From Lucinisca nassula (taxonomy: Eukaryota > Mollusca > Bivalvia > Lucinida > Lucinidae), in the NCBI GenBank assembly GCA_963580285.1, contig CAUZLF010000719.1:62001-126000 (forward strand): 64,000 nucleotides of DNA, given 5' to 3'. The notes under the pieces were generated by a model that saw only the letters and a program-made list of their open reading frames with translations, was not told the origin of the DNA and did no database searches. The translations under genes were made by a program, and so were the position numbers. Of the stretch, positions 1 through 9,340 are shown piece by piece; positions within the stretch are counted from its first letter, which is position 1; each line of letters starts with the position of its first letter.

Positions 1-486
1 GCGTTGCCCCTGTCCGTCCGTCTGTTCTGCCGTCCATCCAATAACTTCCTTATTTCTCGATTGATTTTAAAATTACTCCGCAGAAATGTTACCCATCATG
101 AGACGACATGTCACGTGCAAAACCCAGGCCCGTACCTCCAAGGTCAAGGTCATACTTAGAGGTCAAAGGTAAAAAAAGGGTCCAAAACTTAAACGCAGTC
201 AATAACTTTCTTAATTCTTGATGGATTTTGAAATTACTTTGTAGAAATGTTAACCATCATGAGACAATGTGTCACATGCAAAACCCAGGTCCATACCTCC
301 AAGGTCAAGGTCATACTTAGAGGTCAAATGTCAAAAAAAATGGTCAGAAACTTAAACACAGTCAATAACTTTCTTACCTCTGGATGGATTTTGAAATTTC
401 TTGGCAGAAATAACTTTCTATGGATGAATACAAACATAGGCATATTTTCAGGCTGGGGCATCCGTCTCCTATGGACGCATTTCTAG
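1..486 (+). mobile_element. Helitron-like minisatellite element, 3-prime part
   Basis: The element is cut by the window start. It has a GTCCGTCC-type run and then about 162-bp tandem units (marker AATAACTT at about 40, 201 and 364). Units carry AAGGTCAAGGTCA and AGGTCAAAGGT. It ends with a hairpin-like GTCTCCTATGGACGC and TTTCTAG at 486, the same end as the element finishing at 20212. A CTAG end after a small hairpin is typical of Helitron 3-prime ends. No coding capacity is seen; the ORF at 247-486 is just repeat units. Confidence 0.6.
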
Positions 487-645
487 TTAGTTAAATGATC
501 TAGCATATACAATGTTCAATACACAAAATATATTTTTGCTTGAAAAAAATGTGAGAACTGGCAGCAATGAAAAAGCTACTCACTTTTTTCAGCAAAAACA
601 TTACCACTGGTAGTATGCATGTATTTGCCACATTGTATGATTAAA
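487..645 (+). repeat. Segment duplicated at 3886-4281
   Basis: GTTAAATG..TCTAGCATA, then ATGTTCAATACACAA and the following sequence through TTGTATGATTAA, recur at about 3882-4281. The second copy has two extra insertions: about 245 bp at roughly 3962-4207 and a TTAA MITE at 4282-4486. This copy therefore shows the empty site GATTAAAGTTT at 639-649. Neither copy codes. Confidence 0.75.
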
Positions 646-1628
646 GTTTAACCCTTCTCCAGGGCCCAAGCTAGCCCAAAAAATTTGGGAGAAGTGACTT
701 CTCCCTCCTGGGAAAATAGGGAGAAGTTTGCTGGGTCTAGGGAGAAGTGGGTGCGGCTTAATGCCGAACAACAACACAATGTAATGAGTTCTCCTGTAAA
801 CCCCTATTTGGAGAAAAGTGTGTTTTATAGGGGTATCAATCAATTCCACTATTGAGACCACATGAAATGAAGACTAATTCTACTTTAAAAAGCTTATTTG
901 GTTGGCTGCAGTTATTCTTTCTGTTTTCTGCATACAGTGACCCCTGATCAGAGACCACTTTTGGGACTGTTCAAAAGTGGTCTTAAAGACCACTTTTGAA
1001 CTGTCCCAAAGCTGGTCTTAATATAGTAATTTTACTGTATTTGGGCAAGCTGTAACTTTTGTTATATCCAACCATGTTATAATGAAAGGTGTTATAAAGT
1101 AAAGAGGTTTCTGTGTAATAGATAGTTCACTAAGTAACTGTCACAATTGTATTTGAAACAAAGGGGAACAACCTCGCTAGATGAAAATCAGTTGTTATTT
1201 TTTATGAATTTGGATAATTACTGAGTAACTGAATATTTACCGGCAAGTAATAAAATTTTATATCCACTTACTAAATAAATAATTGCTACCTACTTTTGTT
1301 GTTGTCCATAAAAAAATGAAAAGGATTGATGGATGCAAAAGTAATGTACAAACAAATCAATGGCAAATAAACCATCTATATTTAAAATTTATTAAATCCT
1401 AATGCAGAGTCAATGTTACTGGCCAGACTAACCCTATTACTGTATACAACAGTACTTAATAAAGTACGTCCGCACCCGGACTTTGGCACGAGCTAACGGT
1501 ACAGATATACCTGCTTAAGTTACATAATCTTGTTTAATCTTTATTGGCTCTTAATGCAATAAAAACTTTGTGCAATCAACCGAGATTGATTTATGACAGT
1601 ACAAGACTACTAAGCGTGTTGCAAGTGG
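646..1628. other. Unclassified non-coding stretch with one long hairpin
   Basis: About 1 kb without a gene. A purine-rich GGGAGAAGT motif repeats between 688 and 750. A strong inverted repeat lies at about 953-1020: AGACCACTTTTGGGACTGTT meets its complement across a short loop, probably a degraded hairpin MITE. From 1020 on I see only AT-rich, stop-filled sequence. Confidence 0.5.
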
Positions 1629-1636
1629 CTCGAGCT
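1629..1636. repeat. 8-bp target site duplication (left), CTCGAGCT
   Basis: CTCGAGCT here is repeated exactly at 3382-3389, directly outside the inverted ends of the 1637-3381 element. Confidence 0.8.
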
Positions 1637-1854
1637 GGTCCCTGGACAATTCGGCCCATAACAAAATCGGCCCATGACAAAATCGGCCCATAGCAAAATC
1701 GGCCCATAGAAAGTTCGATCCAAAATTTTAATGATGTATAATCACTCTGTTTGCATATAATTGGTTTGCTTGCAGGGCCAAATCAGTAACATGTAAGTTG
1801 AACAATGGGATAATGTGAAAAATATGTTAATATTATTTCCTCAACTGATAAAAA

Positions 1855-2165
1855 AAACACATGCTAACAAGTCCGAGAAAATATTACCGCTCAAAACCCC
1901 ACTTTATACACGGAAATTGGGAGTATAAAGGCGTATATGTTATTTATACTCCAAATTTCCCTGTATAAAGGGGTATATGTTATTATGCGTATTTCTGATT
2001 GAAGACGTAGGTTGTGGGTACTCGTTAGACACGTTCTATAGAGCAAAGACAACTTACGCTCGGAGTATAAATAAGACAAATAATAACATTTATTGTTGAA
2101 AAAGTAGTCATTTTCGAGAAAATGAAAGAATGCACTATGTCACGGGTGTGTTATCATAATGGATA
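1855..2165 (+). mobile_element. Degenerate family-E MITE relative
   Basis: Starts CTAACAAGTCCGAGAAAAT, passes GTAGGTTGTGGGTACTCGTTAGA near 2010, and ends GGTGTGTTATCATAATG. The same landmarks occur in order at 37663-37933. The central palindrome is eroded here. Confidence 0.5.
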
Positions 2166-2514
2166 TAAATAAAGAAAATGCATTCTTTAGAATTTTGAAA
2201 ATGCTTTTAGGATTTATGATATCTGATTGTTTTCACTGGCAATGGTTAGAAAACTGACATCAAGCGAAATTCACATTCACATTGGGCTTATGAAATTGTT
2301 AAGGGTTTCGTTGTGTACATTGTTTTTCTTATTTCCATTTAAGAAATGGGATACGTTATGAATAAGAGGCGTTTAGTAGAAATCTTCCATTTGATTACAG
2401 GAATGACCCATAGGTTTTCGTCCATTAACATTTGCAAGGTCCCGAGGAAGGCGTTTGAATGATCAGGCCGATTGAAACATAAAGTAAGCAAGTTCCTAGC
2501 AATTTCCACAATTC

Positions 2515-2672
2515 GCCCAGCATACACAGATCAGCTTGCTCAGTCGCACAGTATGGTCATGATCGTTGGGGGCGTGAGGAAGCTTTGGCTACTTCACGAG
2601 CCCAGCATACACAGCTCGACTTGCTCTGACGCACAGTATAGTCATGATCGCTGGAAGCTTAAGCTACTTTAT
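2515..2672. repeat. Two-unit direct duplication, about 75-90 bp
   Basis: CAGCATACACAG..TTGCTC.G.CGCACAGTAT.GTCATGATCG occurs at about 2519 and 2602. Copies are diverged. It probably forms subterminal sequence of the surrounding element. Confidence 0.5.
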
Positions 2673-3381
2673 GATTAATAGTTACACACAAATCCGACTG
2701 CGCGGATGCAGACTGATGTGAGTCTTCGCAAATTGGGCCGGCGCTAGGCCCACATATAGCTTTAGATGTGCCCCGCCCAATAACATTCATAAAACGAAAC
2801 CGAAAGCAAGAAACAAAGAAAGTAGTAAAGACCCGCTAAACTAATGAATGATTGGCACGTGTCCAAATAATGACTGAGGTTTGAGCAATATGATAATTGC
2901 TCTGTTTGTTGCTTTCAGGCGCGTGTCGATAAAGGTAACAATGTAAAGTGATTATCGATCATTCTACATACCGACATGTGCCAACAATATAAACAAATAA
3001 ACAATGACCCCAGAACTACAATTTCCAAGTTCATAAATATACATTTTTTTCTAAATAAACACATCCTCTTTTATATTATTTGTATTTCATATCTATTCCA
3101 TTACAAAGTTTGCATTGCGAGATGACTCACACCGGAGGGAGTTAATTATTGAAAATAATGATACAGATGCCGGGCGGGGAAAAGGGTGAACATAAATTGT
3201 AAATATACATGTATTTTATCATAGATTAACTATATATTTCATTGTTTTATAGTTTGGCTGATAATTGGTCCCTATAACAGCACTGAAGTCATTTATGGGC
3301 CGAAATTGCTATGGGCCGATTTTGTCATGGGCCGATTTTGACATGGGCCGATTTTGTTATGGGCCGAAATGACCCGGAACC

Positions 3382-3389
3382 CTCGAGCT
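3382..3389. repeat. 8-bp target site duplication (right), CTCGAGCT
   Basis: Exact partner of 1629-1636. The flanking GAGCTAACGGT also resembles GAGCTAACGGTACAG near 1490, so old flanking repeats are present too. Confidence 0.8.
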
Positions 3390-3675
3390 GCATGAGCTAA
3401 CGGTCAGAATTAAATTACATAACAGTACCAAACTGCAACTGGGACGAAGTGCAGAATAAACAGTTAGCTTTGTTCAGTGTAATTACTGAGATTTCTGACA
3501 CTAGTGGATCGAAGGATTATCGTCATCTTGTCAGTTTACCGTTACTGTTCACAAGGAAGACACAAAAAAACGGGCGAAATTTCAGGGCGAAGTTTTTTTC
3601 GCTTTCATCGTCAAAGTCGGCGAAGTGAGCCCCAACAGGGCGACTTCTTCGCCCGAGTCGCCCTCTAGCTTTAGC

Positions 3676-3885
3676 TCTGTTCTCTTGCTGAATATTCATT
3701 TTAGCCACACCCATCTCTGACTTTGAACCAATCAGATTACTTTATGTCAGTTATTTCTACAAATTCATAAACTGAATGTCAAACACTGTAGATCCTGATC
3801 AGATGGCTTCTTTAGAAGCCATCTGATCTGGATCTTCACTGTTTGCAAAGATAGGGGTTGTCGTGAACAGCAGGATAAGAGTTAA
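3676..3885 (+). mobile_element. Family-A TTAA MITE copy 1
   Basis: Degraded left end (TTCTCTTGCTGAATATTC) and right end CAGCAGGATAAGAG next to TTAA at 3882-3885. Central hairpin about 3785-3850: CACTGTAGATCCTGATCAGATGG against its complement, tip GGCTTCTTTAGAAGCC. No coding. Confidence 0.8.
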
Positions 3886-4277
3886 ATGTTCTAGCATAAC
3901 AATGTTCAATACACAAGATTTATTTTTGCTTGGAAAAATGTGAGTACTGGCAGCAATGAAAATAGAGGATCTTACACGATTGGCCATTTCATATGAAATT
4001 TACCAGGAGTGTAAGATTCTGTTTATCATATGACCACTTTAAATTAGATTTTATCGCCTTTAAATTTGACAAATTTTCCACAAAAATTGCCTGGTTGACA
4101 TGAACGTCGTTACGACGTTACTTAATCACACCAAAGTGTTATTAAACGTGTGATCATACAATTTTTATTACACAACGTTATCCACTGCTTATCAACGACG
4201 TCATATGATAAAAGCTACTCCCTTTTTTCAGCAAAAAACATTACCGGTAGTATACATGTATTTGCTACATTGTATGA

Positions 4278-4490
4278 TTAACCCTTGTCCTGCTGAATAT
4301 TCATATATGCCACACCCACTACTGATTATCAACCAATCAGATTACTTGATGCAAATTACTGCAACAAATTCATAAACTGAATGACAAACAATGAAGATCC
4401 AGTTCAGATGGCTTCTTTAGAAGCCATCTGAACTGGATCTTCATTGTTTGAAAGATAAGACATATCCGGGATCAGCAGGACAAGGGTTAA
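4278..4490 (+). mobile_element. Family-A TTAA MITE copy 2 (intact ends)
   Basis: Perfect 15-bp TIRs, CCCTTGTCCTGCTGA and complement, directly inside TTAA at 4278-4281 and 4487-4490. The empty site is preserved at 641-644 (GATTAAAGTTT), so TTAA duplicated on insertion. TTAA targets with CC-starting TIRs are characteristic of piggyBac-type elements. A hairpin of about 65 bp lies at 4390-4450. It sits about 50 bp upstream of a KDM6A splice acceptor. Confidence 0.9.
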
Positions 4491-4542
4491 AGTTTAAATG
4501 ATGCTCTTTACAATAGTACCCTGAATTCTTTCCTTTTTACAG

Positions 4543-4592
4543 CCTTGTCAGCTTATCAGAAGTTCTTTCAGCTACAAAGTGATAATTGGAAG
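4543..4592 (+). CDS. KDM6A: KDM6A/UTX internal exon (TPR region)
   Basis: A 50-nt exon: two bases completing an Ala codon, then LSAYQKFFQLQSDNWK. It follows a pyrimidine-rich tract and AG (4541-4542) and is followed by GTAAGA (4593). From memory of the family this matches the segment ALSAYQ..QLQSDYWK in the N-terminal tetratricopeptide repeats of UTX, the Fe(II)/2-oxoglutarate-dependent H3K27 demethylase of the nuclear COMPASS-like (MLL3/4) complex. The TPR region mediates protein contacts; the JmjC catalytic domain is encoded much further downstream, outside this window. The next exon (13843) begins in the same phase with the family's next residues. Oddity: a SINE sits on the donor, and the 13-bp target duplication repeats GGAAG|GTAAGAAG. 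Identity is a strong inference from two adjoining matches. Confidence 0.85.
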
Positions 4593-4600
4593 GTAAGAAG
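4588..4600 (+). repeat. 13-bp target duplication spanning the splice donor (original)
   Basis: GGAAGGTAAGAAG contains the last five exon bases and the 5-prime splice site. It is repeated exactly at 4933-4945 on the other side of the SINE. Confidence 0.85.
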
Positions 4601-4932
4601 TGTGTGTGTGTGTGTGTGTTTAATGTCGCTTTCAACAATTTTTCAGTCATATCACGACGGTGTCTGATTGCGACAGGGAGCTCAATGCTCTCTTTTATAG
4701 TGCTGCCTCACTGAAGTATCATGTCCCAGACACATTGCATGATACCACACCCAGTCACATTATCCTGACACTGGGTCGACCAGTCCTAGCTCTACCCCGT
4801 AAATCTGAGTGCCAAGCGAGGAGCAGCTAGTACCATTCTTAACGACTTTGGTATGTTGGGGCCCGGGATCGAACCCGTGACCTCCCGTTCCCTGGAGCGG
4901 ACACTCTACCAACTGAGCTATCGGGGCCGGTA
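4601..4932 (-). mobile_element. tRNA-derived SINE (family B) at an exon-intron junction
   Basis: On the minus strand it has a tRNA-like head (4853-4931: GATAGCTCAGTTGGTAGAG, GGGTTCGATCCCGGG), a body, and a TG/CA run (4601-4619) at its 3-prime end. The body recurs at about 56890-57110. The layout resembles animal SINEs with a conserved central domain (possibly the MetaSINE group; not verified). A 13-bp duplication flanks it. Read in the KDM6A frame, the insert gives TGA at 4665-4667. Confidence 0.85.
4853..4931 (-). other. tRNA-like SINE head, not a tRNA gene
   Basis: A-box-like and B-box-like (GGTTCGATCCC) motifs would drive RNA polymerase III. The T-stem is one C short and the anticodon stem does not pair well. 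It is fused to a SINE body, so I do not call it a functional tRNA. Confidence 0.75.
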
Positions 4933-4945
4933 GGAAGGTAAGAAG
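4933..4945 (+). promoter_or_regulatory. Duplicated KDM6A splice donor
   Basis: Second copy of GGAAGGTAAGAAG with GT at 4938-4939. Being identical to the first donor, it could in principle be used. That would retain the SINE in the transcript and bring in the stop at 4665. Use of the first donor removes the SINE with the intron. Confidence 0.6.
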
Positions 4946-4953
4946 AGACTTCA

Positions 4954-5172
4954 TTAGCCGATTTTGTACCAGAAACCCTAAAATGGGTACCCTGGCAAAC
5001 AGAGCAGGCCCAGATCAGACGCATCAGAACGCGGCATCTGATCAGGGCATGCACTATTAACAGAATTTTCCATGAAAAATAGAATAAAAAATAGGTCTGA
5101 CACCCCTTATATGACAAATGGACTTGTCCAACATATAGCAATGGAAGAGTCTTCTAGTAAACAATGGGCTAA
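4954..5172 (+). mobile_element. Family-B TTAA MITE copy 1
   Basis: Left TTAGCCGATTTTGTACC; hairpin about 5003-5055 (GAGCAGGCCCAGATCAGACG / complement); right end ..CAATGGGCTAA. The 3-prime half (GACACCCCTTATATGACAAA) matches the copy ending at 63924 rather than the usual family-B 3-prime half, so two subfamilies exist. Confidence 0.7.
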
Positions 5173-5194
5173 GACTATTTTATGCATAATTGAA

Positions 5195-5732
5195 TTAGCC
5201 CAATTTGTAACGGAAACCCCAAAATCGGTACCCGGGCAAACAGTGCTGGCCCAGATCAGACGCCACGGAATGTGGCGTCTGATCAGGGCCTCCCATGTTT
5301 GCCAAAAGTTCAGTCATTTTCCAAATAAATTTTGTAGAAAACACAACCTGACAAAGCCCCCGCCCACAGGGGCTTGTAGAAATATATGGGCTGCTTGATG
5401 CTTCCACGCAGAGCTGAATCCAGCCCGCACACTAGTACTGGTAAACCGCTTAGAGGATCTAAGCCTGTCCAGGAACCGCGGTGCGAGGTGGACCGTCAAT
5501 GCTAATAAACCCTATTGGTTTCATTTGGGTCAGGGCTTGAGATGTCATTTCATCTCAATGTCAGGTAAAAGTCCCACAAAATTGGAAGCAACATCTCCAA
5601 AATGAATTTAACAGTGCTGACGGGGACGTTAAACCTCAAATCAAACAAACACAACCTGACACCCCTAAATTTTGAAATGGGCTCCTGCTATTTATTAAGG
5701 GGGAAGATTCCATTTGGTACAAAAAGGGTTAA
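5195..5732 (+). mobile_element. Family-B TTAA MITE copy 2, split by a SINE
   Basis: Left TTAGCCCAATTTGTAAC, hairpin at about 5240-5300, right end GGTACAAAAAGGG before TTAA at 5729-5732. A family-A SINE (5354-5646) interrupts it, flanked by the duplication AAACACAACCTGACA at 5339-5353 and 5647-5661. The MITE is therefore the older of the two. Confidence 0.8.
5354..5646 (+). mobile_element. SINE family A, full length, 15-bp target duplication
   Basis: Begins GCCCCCGCCCACAGGGGCTT, contains CTTCCACGCAGAGCTGAATCC and GTAAAAGTCCCACAAAATTG, and ends GACGTTAAACCTCAAATCAA. This is the most frequent SINE here (over 20 copies). The 3-prime end is conserved and oligo-CAAA tailed; the head is not clearly tRNA-like. 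Confidence 0.85.
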
Positions 5733-6019
5733 ATCATCATTTTTTACCACCAATTCAAAGTTCGTCTCTATATACATAAGCTCTTTTTATTTTATGGTTC
5801 AGATCCAGAGAAAATTTTTATCTTTTTAGCCAGCTCAAAATGTATAACATTTATGGCCATTTTTGTTGCGCCTTCTTAAAGATTGGATGACACACATATA
5901 GGAGTCAAGTTTTCCATCCATTTGTTCGTTTGTCAAGCCTTCAGCCCTAGCTTTCTCCATAATGTTCAAGTTTGTACAGGTGCACATAGCCTTCTTCTAC
6001 ATAATCCATTTGTTTGTCA
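5733..6019. other. Unclassified, no feature seen
   Basis: Short AT-rich stretch; GATGACACACATATAGGAG and CCATCCATTTGTTCG near 5888-5930 hint at the start of a minisatellite element, but no array follows directly. Confidence 0.3.
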
Positions 6020-6240
6020 GTTAAATTGAGGTTTTACATCCCTGTCAACACTATTTAGGCCAATTTGGAGACGTTGCTTCCATTTTATGGGACTTTTACC
6101 CAACACTGAAATGACATCTCAAGCCCTACTGCCCAAACAAACCAATAGGCTTTATATGTAGGGATGGTCTGATTCGCACCACTTTGCCTGGGCAAGCTTG
6201 CACCTTCTAATTAGTTTACCAGTACTCGTGCATCGTGCCT
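6020..6240 (-). mobile_element. SINE family A, head-truncated
   Basis: Reverse orientation, from TTGAGGTTTTACATCCCTGTC to CAGTACTCGTGCATCGTGCC. Diverged and missing about 70 bp of head. It abuts the 145-bp array. Confidence 0.75.
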
Positions 6241-7850
6241 GCGTAAACTTTTCTTGTTAACACTCTAGAGACCACAGTTTTGATCCAATCATCATCAAAC
6301 TTGGTCAGAATGATCATCATGACAATATCTCGATGAAGTTCGAAAAATGGGTCATCTATGGGTCAAAAAGTAGGTCAGTAGGTCAAATCATAGAAAAACC
6401 TTAACACTCTAGAGGCCATGGTTTTGGTCCAATCGTCAGCAAACTTGCACAGAATGATCATCCTGACAATATCTCGGTCACTGTCGCATATGGGACATGT
6501 CAGGTCAAAAAGTAGGTCAGTAGGTCAAATCATAAAAAACCTTGTTAACACTATAGAGGCCAAAGGTTTGGTCCAATCATTATCTTACTTGTTCAGAATG
6601 ATCATCCTGAAAATATCTTGGACTAATTTGAATATGGGTTATGTCGGGTCAAAAAGAAGGTCAGTAGGTCAAATCATAGAAAAACCTTGTTAACACTCTA
6701 GAGGCCACAGTTTTGGGCCAATCATCCTCAATCTTGCTCAGAATGATCATCTTGACAATATCTCAGTCAAGTTCAAATATGGGTCAAGTCCGGTCAAAAA
6801 GTAGGTCAGTAGGTCAAATCATAGAATAACCTTGTTAACACTCTAGAGGCCACAGTATTGGTCCAATCATCATCCTACTGGCACAGAATAATCATCATGA
6901 CAATATTTAGGTCAAGTGGGAATATGGCCATGTTGGGTTAAAAAGTAGGTCAGTAGGTCAAATGATAGAAAAAACCTTGTTAACACTCTAGATGCCACAG
7001 TTTTGGCCCAGTCATCATCAAACTTGCTCAGAATGATCATCTCTACAATATCTAGGTCAGGTAACAGGTTTGAATATGAGTCTTGTGGTGTTAAAAAGTA
7101 GGTCAGTAGGTCAAATCATAGAAAAATCTTGTTTACAATGTAGACACCGCATTTTTTGTCTAATTATCATCAAACTTGCTCAGAATGATCATCTTGACAA
7201 TATCTAGGTCAAGTTCGAATATAGGTCATGTGGGGTCAGAAAGTAGGTGAGTAGGTCAAATCATAGAAAACCCTTGGTAACATGCTAGAGGCCACAGTTT
7301 AAGTCCAATCATCATCAAACTTGCTAAGAATTGTCCTCTTTTGGTAATACCTTGGTCAGGAGGGGTATTTTATGAATATAATGGTACCTTTTACAAAAGG
7401 CCACCATCTACCCCTCTCTCTTTGTCACCATTGTTAGTTAGACTGAGGCTGTTCATCTATGTCTGGTGCACTAGGACCTGACCCTCAATGTCCACAAGGT
7501 GCCCAGATAGTGACATACAAGTCAGCTCTGTATTGTCAAATGGGGATGGATACCCCTCCCCGCCTTCTTGTCATCATGAGTCATTGTTAGTTAGACTGAG
7601 CCCATTCATCTCTGTCTGGTGCACTAGGACCTGCCCCGTAATGTCCACTAGGTGCCCAGATAGTGACATACAAGTCGGCGCTGTATTGTCAAAGGGAACT
7701 TTTCCTAAATAGCTAGATTGATTTTGAAATAATTTCACAGTACTGTTCTTTGAGTCACTGTCAGCCAAAATTGCTCTTACCCTCCACTCCATCTAATATT
7801 ACCTACCATAAGGATCAGGTGAGCGATCCATGGCCATCATGGCCCCCTTG
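6241..7850 (+). mobile_element. Helitron-like element with 145-bp minisatellite
   Basis: About eight units of about 145 bp (TAACACTCTAGAGGCCA at 6258, 6402, 6546, 6691, 6836, 6981, then diverged). Each carries AGGTCAGTAGGTCA, a direct repeat with 2-bp spacing. The 3-prime end CAGGTGAGCGATCC..GGCCCCCTTG (7816-7850) matches the ends of the elements at 9341, 23014 and 26079. The 5-prime end is lost at the SINE. ORFs here are repeat artefacts. Confidence 0.7.
7432..7694 (+). repeat. Two-unit direct duplication of about 110 bp
   Basis: GTTAGTTAGACTGAG.CTGTTCATCT, GGTGCACTAGGACCTG and GTGCCCAGATAGTGACATAC recur at about 7432-7541 and 7584-7694. The 7488-7712 ORF reads both copies and is not a gene. 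Confidence 0.75.
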
Positions 7851-7917
7851 TAATCCATAAGTTTTGCTATCAAGCTTCCATTTCTATTATGTCCAAACCC
7901 AGGTAATAAATACTAAA

Positions 7918-8085
7918 TCATCATGTCAACAAGTCCATGTAATGAGCACCCCTCTTTACCCAACTTTATATTGAGAAAAGTGAGGTTCACTGGGGTATGC
8001 ATTATTTTCGTTATTTTTGCTCAAAAACATTGATTGTGGGTACTTGTTAGAACCGCCTCAATCAGGTAGGAGTTAAAGGGGAAGT
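7918..8085 (+). mobile_element. Family-E MITE, left half only
   Basis: From CATGTCAACAAGTCCATGTAA to GATTGTGGGTACTTGTTAGAACCGCC; the second palindrome arm is missing. Confidence 0.6.
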
Positions 8086-8224
8086 TTACCAGCAATCTTG
8101 CCACAGCCTCTGCTGCTCCCAGGCATGTTAGAAGTGTCTCAATGTAGCTGTTCAATCAAGAACCACAACTAGAGCGAGCAGTCGATGGCAAGCCCTCACA
8201 AATCCCCACGCTTTTGCCACATAG

Positions 8225-8430
8225 CAGATGTACCCCTTGAGATGGCCCCTTTGGGCGGAGCCAACTGTAACATCCCTCTCACACTCTCTCACCATGTAAG
8301 GAAGTCATGCAGCAAATATGGTTGCATTCCGGCCAGTGGTTAGGGAGGAGTTAGCGTGCGGACGAATGGACAGACGGACAGAGGCGTTCACAATATTCCC
8401 CAACGCTTTCTTTAAAAGCATGGGGATACC
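8225..8430. repeat. Repeat shared with 11825-12008
   Basis: CCCTTGAGATGGCCCCTTTG, ACCATGTAAGGAAGTC and GGTTGCATTCCGGCCAGTGG occur in both, ending in GGACAGAC-type runs. Probably a terminal region of the adjacent minisatellite element; AAAGCATGGGGATA follows at 8417. Confidence 0.65.
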
Positions 8431-8449
8431 GGTAATAAAAATCCATCAA

Positions 8450-9340
8450 TAAATGTAGTCACTAGAGCGATGACAAAGTGTTTATAAAAATAGCCACAGT
8501 GACCTTCACCATGAGGTCATGTCCTTGAAAGTCAACTCGCTCGAGATATTGTCATAAGGAACATTTGTGTGAAGTTATATTGAAATCAATCAAGAACTCT
8601 AGGCGCTAGAGCGATGACAAACTTTTTCTTAAAATAGGCACAGTGACCTTGACCTTGAAAGTCGAACTTGCTCAAGATATTGTCATAAGGAACATTTGTG
8701 TGAAGTTACATTGAAATTGGACAAGAAATGTAGGTGCTAGAGTGATGATAAAAATTTTTTAAAAATTGGCACAGTGACCTTGACCTTGAAAGTCGAACTC
8801 GCTCAAGATATTGTCAAATGGAGTGAATGAGTGTTTCAGTTTTACATCCCACCAACAGCTAAGGTCATACAGAGAGGGGACCTCTGTTTAAAGACTCGTC
8901 CGAAAGTCCGGAGAAGCCTGGGATCGAACCTGCAATCCCTGGTTTACAAGGCGAGTAGCGTAACCACTCGACAACGGAGGCTTCTATTGTCATAAGGAAC
9001 ATTTGTGTGAAGTTATATTGAAATCTGACATTGAAATGTAGGCTCTAGAGCGATGACAAAGCTTTTCTAAAAGTACCCACAGTGACCTTGACCTTCAAAG
9101 TCAAACACACCCGAGATATTGTCAAAAGGAACATTTGTGTGAAATTATATTGAAATTGGTCAAGAAGTGTAGGCGCTAGAGTGATTACAAAGTTTTTTTA
9201 AAAAAAGCCACAGCGTCCATGACCTTGAGGCCACGACCTTGAAAGTCAAACTTGCTCAAGATATTTTCATGAGAAACATTTGTGTGAAGTTATATTGAAA
9301 TTGGTGAACAAATATAGGTGCTACAGAGATGACAAAGTTT
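8450..9340. repeat. Minisatellite of about 130-145 bp, left part
   Basis: Units marked by GAGCGATGACAAAG (about 8465, 8610, 8739, 9048, 9179, 9322), each with TGACCTTGACCTTGAAAGTC. A SINE splits it at 8817-8984 and a complete Helitron-like element at 9341-11435; the array resumes at 11436-11580. The reverse-complement family is at 17770-21530. Confidence 0.85.
8817..8984 (-). mobile_element. tRNA-derived SINE (family D), copy 1
   Basis: GAGTGAATGAGTGTTT tail at left; on the minus strand a head CCTCCGTTGTCGAGTGGTTA with CTTGTAAACC. TATTGTCA is duplicated at 8809-8816 and 8985-8992, matching the interrupted array unit. Confidence 0.85.

Larger units (their letters stand above)
1637..3381. mobile_element. 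1.75 kb TIR element with CGGCCCAT iterons
   Basis: The left end is GGTCCCTGGAC, then ATTCGGCCCATAACAAAA and further CGGCCCAT copies at 10-18 bp spacing (1651-1712). The right end (about 3296-3381) carries the same array inverted and ends GACCCGGAACC. An 8-bp duplication flanks it. Eight-bp duplications occur in hAT, P and Merlin; the GG start is more Merlin-like, but no transposase is visible, so the superfamily is open. Inside are a family-E MITE relative (about 1855-2165), a 2-unit duplication (2515-2670) and AT-rich filler without credible ORFs. Confidence 0.7.

Noticed and set aside
4601..4619. Alternative reading of the TG run as the intron's own microsatellite
   Set aside because: It lies between the two target duplications and is the terminal simple repeat of the SINE.
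4853..4931. Functional tRNA gene on the minus strand
   Set aside because: Stem pairing is incomplete and it is fused to a SINE body repeated at 56885-57150.
8920..8984. tRNA-like sequence with CTTGTAAACC
   Set aside because: It is the head of a SINE with a target duplication and a second copy at 44822-44984.
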